46,006 bases of DNA from Flavobacterium sp. Sd200 (GTDB lineage: Bacteria > Bacteroidota > Bacteroidia > Flavobacteriales > Flavobacteriaceae), in the NCBI RefSeq assembly GCF_009826935.1, contig NZ_WUMN01000012.1, positions 1 to 46,006 of the forward strand, given 5' to 3'. Under the pieces are notes generated by a model. The model searched no databases. It saw only the letters and a list, made by a program, of their open reading frames with translations, and had not been told where the DNA came from. Position 1 is the first letter of the stretch, and every line of letters begins with the position of its first letter. Shown here piece after piece: positions 6,494-15,088 of this stretch. The translations under genes and the position numbers were made by a program.

Positions 6494-8935
6494 TTATTCT
6501 TTGTAAAAAACCCTCTTCACCCTTTGCGAAATTCCTGTTAAAATTTCATACGGTATGGTTCCCAATGCCTTTGCAATGGTTACTACCGATGGGTCTTTGC
6601 CAAAAATTATGGCGGTATCGCCCTCTTTGCAATCTATTCCGGTTATGTTTACCATCATCATGTCCATACTTATGGTTCCGGTAATTTGTGCCTTTTTACC
6701 CTTAATAAGTACATATCCGGTTTCGTTGCCCCAACGGCGTGGTATTCCGTCGGCATAGCCTATAGGCAATGTGGCTATGGTTATAGGCTCATCTGTGCGG
6801 AACCTGCGGCTGTAGCCAATGCTTTCGCCTGCGGAAATTTCTTTTATCTGAAGGATGATGGTTTTAAGCGTTCCCACGTTTTCAAGGCTTTTGCGCTCGG
6901 TTTCGTCATTGCCCACACCATACAGGCCGATGCCCAGGCGAACCATGTTATACTGTGCCTCCGGGTAATGGTATATGCCCGATGTGTTGAGTATATGGCG
7001 GATAGGGTTTATTTCCAACGCCTGTATTATGGCTGTAGACCAACTTTCAAACTTCTCTATTTGCGCCAGAGTAAATTCTTTAAATTCCGGTACATCGCTC
7101 GACGACAGGTGCGAGAATATACTGGCTACCGATACAAGGTTGTTGTTTTTAAGGAGGTCTATAAGTTCATCCAGCTGGTAGCCCTCAAAGCCCAAGCGGT
7201 GCATACCAGTATCGAGCTTTAGGTGTATGGGGTAGTTGGATAAATTCTTCTGCTGTGCCACCGCAATAAACGCACGCAGCTCTTTAGCTGAGTAAATCTC
7301 TGGCTCAAGGTTGTAGGCTGCCATGGCGGCAAAGGCACTGCTTTCAGGGTTCATTACAATAATAGGCGTGTTTATGCCCGCATTGCGCAGCGATATACCC
7401 TCGTCTGCAAAGGCAACCCCAAGATAGTCTACCTTTTGGTGGCTTAGTGCCTTGGCAATTTCATAGCTGCCGCTGCCGTAGCCAAAGGCTTTTACCATAA
7501 CCATTATTTTAGTTTCGGGCTTAAGCCTTGATTTATAAAAGTTGAGGTTATGGATAATGGCGTTCAGGTTGATTTCAAGTACTGTTTCGTGGGTTTTTTC
7601 TTCAAGATACACCACAATTTCATCAAACCTAAAGCTTCGCGCACCCTTTACGAGTATGGTTTCGTTCTCAAAGGCGTTGGCTTTGTAGTGCGACAGAAAT
7701 TCTTGTGTGGTTTTGTAGCCATGAAAGTTAGGGTAATCGGCCAGCATGCGGCTTATTTTTTCGCCAATACCTATTAGCTGGCTAATGCCGTGGCTGGCCA
7801 GTAACTTAGCTACTTTAGCATAAAGCACATCGGCATCGAACCCGCTCTGGAAGACATCCGAAAGGATAACGGTTTTCTTTTGGTGGGTTTTGTGCTGCTC
7901 TAAAAAGTCGAGCGCAATTTTAAGCGACTGGTAGTCGCTGCTGAAACTGTCATCTATAATGGTGCAGCCGTTAATGCCGTTCTTAACCTGCAAACGCAGC
8001 TCTACCGGATACAAACCTGCCATGCGCGCTGCAATTATGGCGGGGTTGTAGTCAAAATACAGCAGCAGCATAAGGCAGTTTATGGCGTTTTCTACAGAAG
8101 CATCATCGGTAAATGGGATTGTAACCTCAAAAGTTTCTTTATTATAGGTAGCTGAAATTACAGTATTGCTACCGGAATGTTTTGTGTTGATAAGCACATC
8201 GACATCAGCTTCATTTCCCCATGTAAATGTTTTTATAAGCGGATTAAGCAGGGCCTCGACCTCCGTGTTTTTTTGGAGTATAAGCAGCCTTACATGCGCA
8301 AATAGCTTGAGTTTTTCGGCAATCTTTTCTTCGCGGTGGGCAAAGCCCTCATCGTGTGCCGACCCGATGTTGGTCAGTATCCCGATGTCGGGACGAATAA
8401 TAGGCTCAAGCTTCTCCATTTCGCTCGTAGTAGAAATACCTGCTTCAAAAATGCCCAGGTTATGGCGTTCGTTAATGCCTATTATGGATAGCGCAACGCC
8501 CACCTGGCTGTTGTAACTCTTTGGGCTGCGTATTATGGTATAATCAGGACTTAACAGATAGTTTAGCCACTCTTTTACAATGGTCTTACCGTTACTGCCT
8601 GTAATGGCAACTACCGGAAAGCTGTACAGTTTGCGGTAATACAGGGCAAAATCCTGTAAAGCTGTAAGAGTGTTTCCAACAACGAAAAAGTTAGCTTTAT
8701 CAACAACATCTGCCGGAATGTGGCTTACTACAAAGTTTACTACGCCTTTATTAATTAGCGAAGATATGTACTGGTGGCCGTCGCGGTTTTGACCCTGCAG
8801 TGCAAAAAACAAAGTACCTGCATTGTTTTGCAGGCTACGGCTGTCTATAGACACGTTGTCTATTTCCATGTTGGACTGCACACCTTCAAAGCGTGAGTGC
8901 ATGGCGGGTATTATGTTGTGTATGTGTACGCTCAA
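6494..8935 (-). CDS. murF-alr: Bifunctional MurF ligase / alanine racemase
   Basis: An 813-residue fusion. Residues about 1-448 form MurF, the ATP-dependent UDP-MurNAc-tripeptide:D-Ala-D-Ala ligase, with the ATP loop TGSNGKT at 112-118. Residues about 450-813 form a fold-type III PLP alanine racemase with the PLP lysine K482 in VMVKAFGYG, and a second active-site region around SIGYSRRFRTDEP and PIGYADGIPRR. One chain thus couples D-Ala production to its use in cell-wall precursor synthesis in the cytoplasm. This fusion is known in Bacteroidota. The start appears to be TTG at 8935; no ATG lies between the upstream stop at 8963-8965 and residue 12, so translation may be weak. Confidence 0.95.
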   Translation of the reverse strand: MSVHIHNIIPAMHSRFEGVQSNMEIDNVSIDSRSLQNNAGTLFFALQGQNRDGHQYISSLINKGVVNFVVSHIPADVVDKANFFVVGNTLTALQDFALYYRKLYSFPVVAITGSNGKTIVKEWLNYLLSPDYTIIRSPKSYNSQVGVALSIIGINERHNLGIFEAGISTTSEMEKLEPIIRPDIGILTNIGSAHDEGFAHREEKIAEKLKLFAHVRLLILQKNTEVEALLNPLIKTFTWGNEADVDVLINTKHSGSNTVISATYNKETFEVTIPFTDDASVENAINCLMLLLYFDYNPAIIAARMAGLYPVELRLQVKNGINGCTIIDDSFSSDYQSLKIALDFLEQHKTHQKKTVILSDVFQSGFDADVLYAKVAKLLASHGISQLIGIGEKISRMLADYPNFHGYKTTQEFLSHYKANAFENETILVKGARSFRFDEIVVYLEEKTHETVLEINLNAIIHNLNFYKSRLKPETKIMVMVKAFGYGSGSYEIAKALSHQKVDYLGVAFADEGISLRNAGINTPIIVMNPESSAFAAMAAYNLEPEIYSAKELRAFIAVAQQKNLSNYPIHLKLDTGMHRLGFEGYQLDELIDLLKNNNLVSVASIFSHLSSSDVPEFKEFTLAQIEKFESWSTAIIQALEINPIRHILNTSGIYHYPEAQYNMVRLGIGLYGVGNDETERKSLENVGTLKTIILQIKEISAGESIGYSRRFRTDEPITIATLPIGYADGIPRRWGNETGYVLIKGKKAQITGTISMDMMMVNITGIDCKEGDTAIIFGKDPSVVTIAKALGTIPYEILTGISQRVKRVFYKE

Positions 8936-8991
8936 GGGATTAGTATAAATCGAAAGGTAAAATTAGCTATAATTTTTCCGGATTAGAATAC

Positions 8992-9162
8992 TTATTCTCC
9001 TTCTCGAAAAATCTTTTTTCTAACTTCCTCGCTGGTATAGGTTACAAGTGTTCCGTCTTTAAGCTATTGCAGTGCTAAATTAATGTCGGCCATAAATTCT
9101 TTATGGGTTATTGGTGTACCATCTATATTGTATCCAACTATATCTTCCCTGCCTGATTCCAT
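8992..9162 (-). pseudogene. Small antitoxin-like gene broken by an in-frame stop
   Basis: Read from the ATG at 9162 on the minus strand there are 57 codons ending at 8992, interrupted by a single TAG at codon 33. The text around it (NLALQ, stop, LKDGTLVTYTSEEVRKKIF) flows naturally if the TAG were CAG, so one C-to-T change explains it. The pattern of a short N-terminal half followed by 'YTSEEVR' resembles small antitoxin-like proteins of Bacteroidota. It lies downstream of the DUF6364 gene in the place where a toxin would be expected. The family assignment is tentative; the broken frame is directly visible. Confidence 0.6.
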
Positions 9163-9261
9163 GGACTGAATTTTTTATAAAATTAGTGAAATTCTGTGAT
9201 TCATAATCCTGAATCTCAAAATCGCCATTGCTAATTTGAAACCGAAATGAACAAGAATAAG

Positions 9262-9519
9262 TCACTTATATTTCTCAATTAGATAATCCGTATATTCTTT
9301 TTTATAATCAAGATCTGCAGACAACCCCGAACCTATGGATAAACTTTTTACAAAAGGAGATATTTCTATTTTTCCTAAATCTTTATTTTTATCTAATATC
9401 AAAATAGCTTTCAGGTAGTTTTCAACTATTTCAGAAAGACTTCTGCCACTTTTATTAGCATAATCTTTGGCTTTAGCAATAAGCTCTTCATCTAATGTAA
9501 GTGTTAATCGGGCTTTCAT
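9262..9519 (-). CDS. DUF6364 family antitoxin-like protein
   Basis: An 85-residue protein. The N-terminus (KARLTLTLDEELIAKAKDYA, then SGRSLSEIVENYLKAI) is the ribbon-helix-helix-like pattern of DUF6364, the antitoxin usually encoded directly before a PIN-domain VapC-type RNase. The C-terminal tail would wrap the toxin. I used the ATG at 9519; a longer frame to 9621 would overlap the end of tdk and has no family resemblance. It starts 46 bases after tdk on the same strand. No PIN toxin follows: downstream there is only about 100 bases of spacer and a broken small gene, so this looks like an orphan antitoxin. Confidence 0.8.
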   Translation of the reverse strand: MKARLTLTLDEELIAKAKDYANKSGRSLSEIVENYLKAILILDKNKDLGKIEISPFVKSLSIGSGLSADLDYKKEYTDYLIEKYK

Positions 9520-9565
9520 AAAAAATGTAATAGTAAAAAGATTATAGAGAAACCAAGAAGCCATC

Positions 9566-10201
9566 TCACAACAACTCCGATTTTGGTTCCTCCAAACTTC
9601 CGCCTTTATTGGGTAAAACATTATGTGTTCTCATAGCCTCAAAATAAGCAGCGCGGCTCAGGGGTTCATACTCTTCGGTTTCGCCAAGCATAACCAGGTT
9701 ATTGTTATTGGCTTTTCTAAAACTGTAGTTGGCAAGGTTGCCTGTACGGGTGCATACGGCATGCACTTTTGTAACATACTCAGCAGTAGCCATAAGAGCT
9801 GGCATAGGACCAAAAGGGTTACCTTTAAAATCCATATCAAGCCCAGCCACAATTACGCGGATTCCACTGTTGGCAAGATCGTTACAAACCGATACTATCT
9901 CATCGTCAAAAAACTGGGCTTCATCTATACCCACTACTTCACAATCCTGCGCCAGCAGACGTATCATAGATGCGGAAGTTACGGGCGTAGACCTTATTTC
10001 ATTTGAATCATGGCTCACTACCATCTCTTCATGGTAGCGCGTATCTATAGAGGGTTTAAAAATTTCGACCTTTTGTTTGGCAAATTGCGCGCGTTTAAGC
10101 CTGCGGATAAGCTCTTCGGTCTTACCCGAAAACATTGACCCGCAGATGACTTCGATCCACCCAAATTGCTCTTTATGATTTACTGTGTTTTCAAGAAACA
10201 T
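9566..10201 (-). CDS. tdk: Thymidine kinase
   Basis: A 211-residue type II thymidine kinase that phosphorylates thymidine in the salvage pathway. The P-loop GSMFSGKT is at residues 21-28, the Walker B-like block GIDEAQFF at 91-98 and the lasso region near the C-terminus. The zinc ribbon normally seen in this family is reduced: after VC in the HAVCTRTGNLANYSFR stretch the paired cysteines are absent. It is divergent from the Glu-rich protein gene and precedes the DUF6364 antitoxin. Length and motifs make the call firm. Confidence 0.95.
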   Translation of the reverse strand: MFLENTVNHKEQFGWIEVICGSMFSGKTEELIRRLKRAQFAKQKVEIFKPSIDTRYHEEMVVSHDSNEIRSTPVTSASMIRLLAQDCEVVGIDEAQFFDDEIVSVCNDLANSGIRVIVAGLDMDFKGNPFGPMPALMATAEYVTKVHAVCTRTGNLANYSFRKANNNNLVMLGETEEYEPLSRAAYFEAMRTHNVLPNKGGSLEEPKSELL

Positions 10202-10303
10202 TTTGCATTTTTATAGGAGTAAAACAAAAATGTTTTGTGTTACTTTGTATGAAAACAAATTTATTAAAAAACTATTGCGCCAACCCTCATTATTCTAAAA
10301 GTT

Positions 10304-11968
10304 ATGAAGAAAAAGTTAGAAGCCGACCTGATTAGCATTGCCCACCGCATACTAAAACTTAAAAACAGGGCAGAGCTGGACCAACTGCAACAGGAAACCT
10401 TAAAACTGTATGAAAAAATATCGGTGCTAAGGTTTGTAGAAGACCATTTTGGCGGCGCAGAGCCTACCATTGGGCGTGCTTCGGCAGTATTTGAACTTGA
10501 GGAAATTTATAATATTGAGCATGTTGATGCTGTTAAGGCAAACGAGCAGGAAGCAATAGAAGACGAAGCCCGTGCTAAAAAAGCCGAGGATGCCAAGGCT
10601 AAAAAGGAGGAAGATAAAATAGCAGAATCTGCGGAGGCTAAAGAAAATGAAAGCGAAGAAACTGCCCCGGTAAATGCCGAAGAGGAAAGCGAAGTAGCTG
10701 GGGATGCAGAGCCGGAGGCTGAAGAAGCAAAAGATAGTGAGGAAGAAACTCCCGAAGCTGAAAACGGCGAAGAAGAAGTTAGCGACGAGGAAAAAGAACT
10801 GACGGAGGAATCTGACGAGGAAGTAAAAGAAGAGGTAAAGCAGGAAGAGACCAAAACAGAAGCTGTTGAAGAAACTGAAAGTACAGAATCTTCTGAGGAA
10901 GAAGCAGAAGAAGAAACAGAAACTGCCGAGGAGAAGGCTCCTGCCGATGAAAAAGAAGAAGCAGAAGCGTCTGAAGCCGAACAGCAACCCGAAGAACCCC
11001 CTGCAACAGAAGAACCTGAAATAAAAGTTGAGGTGAAAAAACCTGCTGAAACTGTTGAAACAGAAGAACAATCGGCGGCAGCGGTGTTTGAAAAAGAAAG
11101 CGACACTACGGTAGAAGAAGTAGCTTTTGCTGTAGATGCAGAAGTTAAAACCATAGAGCCTGATGCCACTTCTAAGCCAGCACCAACAACATTAGACCCT
11201 GATCTTTTTGAACGTAAGGCGGCTCCAGAAGAACCTGTAAAACAAAAGGAAATTACTTTTGAAGATTACCTTGATTATAAAGAACCTGAGTTTGTAAAGA
11301 AAGATTCTTTAGATACACATATAAGTACACCTGTTCCGCCCGAGGTTAAGCAGGAAATAGAACCGTTAACGCAAAACGCTACTGCTGTAGACAATTGGCA
11401 AAACAGCACACCCGTTCCGCCGGAGGTTAAAGAAGAGATTTTGGAAGAGAACGATTGGCGCAACTGGGAACCTAAAAAAACAGAAGAAGCTGAAAAACCA
11501 AAACCTTTGTTTGACTGGGAGGCTTCGATACAGCCTAAAAAAGAAGAACCTGCGGTAGACGACTGGCAAAACTGGGAACCCAAAAAAGAGGCTGAGCCCG
11601 AAAAGCCTGCCGAACCGGAATTTAAACTTGATGTGCCTGAACCTGCACAGCCAAAACAAGGCTTTAGCTGGGATGAGCCCAAGCCAGAACCTGTGCGCGA
11701 AGAGCCTAAACCTGCCCCTGCTAAGCCCGAAGGCCTTGGCAAAGCAATTAACCTGGCACTTAACGACCGTATAGCGTTCGAAAAACATTTGTTTGCAGGC
11801 AGTGGCGACGACCTTAACCGTGTAATATCGCAGCTTAACACGCTTAACACGTATCGCGAGGCACAAAACTTTATTGAAGACCTTGTTAAGCCCGACTATA
11901 ACAACTGGACAGGCAAAGAAGAATATGAAGAGCGTTTTATGGCGCTGGTAGAAAAAAGATTTAGTTAA
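10304..11968 (+). CDS. Long Glu-rich low-complexity protein
   Basis: A 554-residue cytoplasmic protein in three parts. Residues 1-65 form a helical N-terminal domain (ADLISIAHRILKLKNRAELD and onward). Residues about 75-470 are disordered, dominated by Glu, Ala and Lys, then Pro/Trp-containing repeats: STPVPPEVK twice (about 340 and 367) and NWEPKK twice (about 387 and 423). Residues about 475-554 are a folded C-terminal domain ending EERFMALVEKRFS. Two ordered ends joined by an acidic linker suggest a scaffold or tether. It overlaps rsmI by one base, so the two are translationally coupled. I do not know the function; homologues seem to occur at this position in other flavobacteria, but that is from memory of the family. 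Confidence 0.8.
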   Translation: MKKKLEADLISIAHRILKLKNRAELDQLQQETLKLYEKISVLRFVEDHFGGAEPTIGRASAVFELEEIYNIEHVDAVKANEQEAIEDEARAKKAEDAKAKKEEDKIAESAEAKENESEETAPVNAEEESEVAGDAEPEAEEAKDSEEETPEAENGEEEVSDEEKELTEESDEEVKEEVKQEETKTEAVEETESTESSEEEAEEETETAEEKAPADEKEEAEASEAEQQPEEPPATEEPEIKVEVKKPAETVETEEQSAAAVFEKESDTTVEEVAFAVDAEVKTIEPDATSKPAPTTLDPDLFERKAAPEEPVKQKEITFEDYLDYKEPEFVKKDSLDTHISTPVPPEVKQEIEPLTQNATAVDNWQNSTPVPPEVKEEILEENDWRNWEPKKTEEAEKPKPLFDWEASIQPKKEEPAVDDWQNWEPKKEAEPEKPAEPEFKLDVPEPAQPKQGFSWDEPKPEPVREEPKPAPAKPEGLGKAINLALNDRIAFEKHLFAGSGDDLNRVISQLNTLNTYREAQNFIEDLVKPDYNNWTGKEEYEERFMALVEKRFS

Positions 11969-12669
11969 TGGGTAAGCTGTACATTGTTCCTACTCCTATC
12001 GGTAATTTGGAAGACATGACTTTTCGTGCCATAAAGGTGCTTAAAGAAGTAAACCTTATCCTTGCCGAAGACACGCGCACCAGTGCCAAACTGCTTAAGC
12101 ATTTTGATATTGGTACGCACATGCACAGCCACCACATGCACAATGAGCACAAAACCGTTGAGGGCATTATACAACGGTTGCAGGGTGGCGAAAACATTGC
12201 CCTTATTAGCGATGCAGGCACACCTGCCATATCCGACCCCGGTTTTTTGCTTACCCGTGCCTGCGTGCAAAACAATATAGCTATTGAGTGTCTGCCCGGT
12301 GCCACGGCCTTTGTGCCTGCCTTGGTAAACAGCGGCCTGCCTAACGATAAATTTGTTTTTGAGGGTTTCCTGCCCGATAAGAAAGGGCGTCAAACCCGCT
12401 TTTTAGCATTGCAGGAAGAAACCCGCACCATGATATTTTATGTATCGCCCCACAAGCTGGTTAAAACCCTTGCTGAGTTTATACAGTATTTTGGAGAAAG
12501 CCGCCCTGTATCGGTATCGCGCGAGCTAAGCAAACTACACGAAGAAACCGTGCGCGGCACCGCTACCCAAGTACACGCACACTTTATCGCAAAAGAACCT
12601 AAAGGTGAAATTGTGGTGGTGGTTGGTGGTTTTGTAGCGGAGGGGAAGGTGAGGAAAGTTAGTAAATAA
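11968..12669 (+). CDS. rsmI: 16S rRNA (cytidine(1402)-2'-O)-methyltransferase
   Basis: A 233-residue SAM-dependent tetrapyrrole-methylase-fold enzyme that 2'-O-methylates C1402 in the decoding centre of 16S rRNA. Visible blocks are YIVPTPIGNLEDMTFRA at the N-terminus, LAEDTRTS, SDAGTPAISDPG, LPGATAFVPAL and the GFLPDKKGRQTR stretch. Length is typical for the Bacteroidota form. The ATG overlaps the TAA of the preceding Glu-rich gene by one base. It is the last normal-composition gene before the AT-rich cassette. Confidence 0.96.
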   Translation: MGKLYIVPTPIGNLEDMTFRAIKVLKEVNLILAEDTRTSAKLLKHFDIGTHMHSHHMHNEHKTVEGIIQRLQGGENIALISDAGTPAISDPGFLLTRACVQNNIAIECLPGATAFVPALVNSGLPNDKFVFEGFLPDKKGRQTRFLALQEETRTMIFYVSPHKLVKTLAEFIQYFGESRPVSVSRELSKLHEETVRGTATQVHAHFIAKEPKGEIVVVVGGFVAEGKVRKVSK

Positions 12670-12673
12670 AGAA

Positions 12674-12681
12674 TAGCTTTT
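12674..12681 (+). promoter_or_regulatory. Candidate -7 element for the AT-rich cassette
   Basis: TAGCTTTT matches TAnnTTTG in all but the last base and lies 12 bases before the ATG at 12693, five bases after the rsmI stop. It is a weak candidate; the cassette could also be read through from rsmI. Confidence 0.3.
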
Positions 12682-12692
12682 AAGGTGTAAGA

Positions 12693-13421
12693 ATGATAGT
12701 CAATAACGAGGTAAGAAAAATAATTCAGAGAGAAGAGAATAATTTAAAAAATATTATTTCCCCATCTGCAGCTATCGGTATTATTTATAATGTTATTCAG
12801 TTAAAGCTTCTTTATGATAATGAACCTAATATATATGTCCTTTTTAAAAAGCTTATTGAAAATTACATTAGAGTTATTAATAGTGCGGATTATGGTTACG
12901 ACGATTTTAATAATGATAAAATTGAAGATTTACTTAAGAAACTTACCTATGAACAACAATTATCTATACTGCAATTCACGCTTTCCCGAATCACTCATGA
13001 GTTACCAGAATATGACAAAACATGGTTTCTAAAAAGAAAAAATATCGCAGAAATTCATTTAATATTAAGTGATAAGTCTGTGTCGAAATTTTATAAAATT
13101 ATTCCATTATTTGCAGGACTGAATGCTTATGCCCTCATGTTTACTTTAGGTTTTATATTTTCTATTGTATATGCGATTACATATCCCATTCAAAATCCAC
13201 CGTATGCGATTTTTGAAATACAATATGAAAATTACTCGTCATCGCAACTTTCGAATCACTTGTTAAATCTTTTGAGTGCTTTTGTAGATATAGATAATGA
13301 TTTTAAAGTTATACCATTAAACGGTTATGCCGCAGCGATTAAAATTATTTGTAAATTTTTTTTTCTTTTAATAATTGCAAACTATTTTTACATTAAAGTA
13401 ACGGATAAATTGACAACATAG
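12693..13421 (+). CDS. Two-TM protein of unknown family, first gene of a signalling cassette
   Basis: A 242-residue protein. Residues 1-135 are soluble, helical and rich in Asn, Ile and Lys. A TM helix spans about 140-168, then a loop of about 50 residues, probably outside the inner membrane, then a second TM at about 217-236 and a short tail. I recognise no family. Composition is strongly AT-biased, unlike rsmI upstream. Its TAG overlaps the next gene's GTG start by one base, so it is coupled to the kinase-like protein. It may be a sensor subunit or a membrane partner of that kinase; this rests only on context. Confidence 0.7.
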   Translation: MIVNNEVRKIIQREENNLKNIISPSAAIGIIYNVIQLKLLYDNEPNIYVLFKKLIENYIRVINSADYGYDDFNNDKIEDLLKKLTYEQQLSILQFTLSRITHELPEYDKTWFLKRKNIAEIHLILSDKSVSKFYKIIPLFAGLNAYALMFTLGFIFSIVYAITYPIQNPPYAIFEIQYENYSSSQLSNHLLNLLSAFVDIDNDFKVIPLNGYAAAIKIICKFFFLLIIANYFYIKVTDKLTT

Positions 13422-15088
13422 TGAAAACATTTTTATTAATTGATTTACTGCAAAGAAAAGTAAATTCACTACTGTTTCGATTTACATTAGTAATATATTC
13501 AATTGCAATACTCACAGTTGAAAATAACTATTTTAATTTTTGGACATACTTTACGGCCATATTAATTTATGTTTCTTTATACCTTTATTGTATTAACAAA
13601 AGTTTCATTCGTTTATTAAATGATTTTGCATTAATAACAGTTGTCACTATATATAAGAATCCGGAGTTATATTATATTTTTATTTATTTAATGCTTCCAA
13701 TAATAAATTCTGTCAATTTCTCAGGTAATAAAAAAAGACCGGAATTATTATATCTTTTGTCAATAATAATTTTTGTCATTCTGTATTTTTTATTTAATGA
13801 GAGATTAGACTATAAATTAATGCTGTTAATTCTCCCTGTTTTGGGATTAAAAGCTATTAATCACTACACACACTTAAGAGTCAAAATCCAAGCTTATAAG
13901 GATGACCTTATAGAAGTTGTTGACTCATTTTATACTACGAAACAAAATCTACAGAGGCCGCATAAAATTTATAAAGAACTTATTGTAACTATTAATAATA
14001 TTTTTAAAGATAGAATTGTAGAAAATATTTATTGTTTTACTATCGTTAAAGATAGAATTATAGTTGTAAATGGCACGAATTTTATTTGGAATTTCACTTT
14101 TACTTCAAAAGACTTGGTTGCAAGAATAAGAGAAGAAAAGCAGATTTTTGGTGAAGAGGTGTTAATTGAAGAGAGACAAGTAAACTTAAGTTTACTTATG
14201 CATACTCAACTCGGTGATAATGAGTATTTTTATCTTTTCACCTTAAATAAACGAATACCACTATACTATTCTATAATAGGTTTTTTAGGTTTTATACAGC
14301 CTGTATTAAATAAAATATCTAACATTTTATTGAGTGAAAAAATAGTTCAGCAGATAAGATATGATGAGATTACAACACTTTCTGAAAAGCGTCAATATGT
14401 AAATAGAGCAAATAATATGATGCATTTTATTAGAAATAGGCTAAGTCCATTTGCAAATTTAACTGCCATGCTTGAAACACTCCCTAAAGTGAATCAAAAT
14501 ATTTTAGATGATTACAAGAAAAAGCTGAACGAGCAAAATAATAGAGCTAAAATCGAGTTAAAGAATATTACTGATAGAGCAGACGATATGCTTGAAAAAA
14601 GTAAAAATCCTTTTTTTTATTCTATTTTAGAAGATATCTCAATAGTTAGAGCTTACACAATATTTAAGAGAAGTTTTACAAATATTTTTCCAGATGAAGA
14701 AATAATTGCTGATATTGAACCACAAAAAAGTAAGTTTATTATAAAACTAAATATTGAGGGTTACGAAATTTTCATTTCTGATTGGTTAAATAATATTAAA
14801 AAGTATTACATTAAATATATTAAATGTACTTTTACAGAAGATGAAGAATATTTGTATATTATTTTTGAAAACGATCATGCTCAATCTAAAGAAGAAATAA
14901 CAAATTTGATAAAAGATTTGGTTTCGAACGATAAAAATGAGATATTAAAAAGAACAACTCATGGGCTATATACGATTAAATCATTATTAAATGAAATGAA
15001 TATAGATTATGATGTAAAGGAAGAAGGAAAAAACTTAATGCTTACTTTAAAATTTAAAATTTATGAATATGAAAGTAGCAATATTTGA
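13421..15088 (+). CDS. Divergent multi-TM histidine-kinase-like protein
   Basis: A 555-residue protein starting at a GTG that overlaps the previous stop. Residues 15-145 hold about six hydrophobic helices. Residues 165-305 look like a GAF/PAS-type cytosolic domain. A possible phospho-acceptor helix follows with H335 in MMHFIRNRLSPF (333-344) and a coiled segment to about 395. The end resembles a HATPase: N-box-like DWLNNIKKYY (454-463) and a G2-like THGLYTIKSLL (513-523). The usual DxGxG box is replaced by ENDH at 483-486, so ATP binding is uncertain. It overlaps the receiver gene by 26 bases. The kinase call is by pattern only and moderately sure. Very AT-rich, suggesting transfer. Confidence 0.65.
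   Translation: MKTFLLIDLLQRKVNSLLFRFTLVIYSIAILTVENNYFNFWTYFTAILIYVSLYLYCINKSFIRLLNDFALITVVTIYKNPELYYIFIYLMLPIINSVNFSGNKKRPELLYLLSIIIFVILYFLFNERLDYKLMLLILPVLGLKAINHYTHLRVKIQAYKDDLIEVVDSFYTTKQNLQRPHKIYKELIVTINNIFKDRIVENIYCFTIVKDRIIVVNGTNFIWNFTFTSKDLVARIREEKQIFGEEVLIEERQVNLSLLMHTQLGDNEYFYLFTLNKRIPLYYSIIGFLGFIQPVLNKISNILLSEKIVQQIRYDEITTLSEKRQYVNRANNMMHFIRNRLSPFANLTAMLETLPKVNQNILDDYKKKLNEQNNRAKIELKNITDRADDMLEKSKNPFFYSILEDISIVRAYTIFKRSFTNIFPDEEIIADIEPQKSKFIIKLNIEGYEIFISDWLNNIKKYYIKYIKCTFTEDEEYLYIIFENDHAQSKEEITNLIKDLVSNDKNEILKRTTHGLYTIKSLLNEMNIDYDVKEEGKNLMLTLKFKIYEYESSNI

Noticed and set aside
6494..8935. MurF-alanine racemase fusion as a novelty
   Set aside because: The fusion is a known feature of Bacteroidota and both halves look intact, so it is not new.
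10507..11169. Long Ser-rich open frame on the minus strand
   Set aside because: It is the antisense of the GAA/GAG-rich acidic gene; glutamate codons read as Ser and Phe codons on the other strand.
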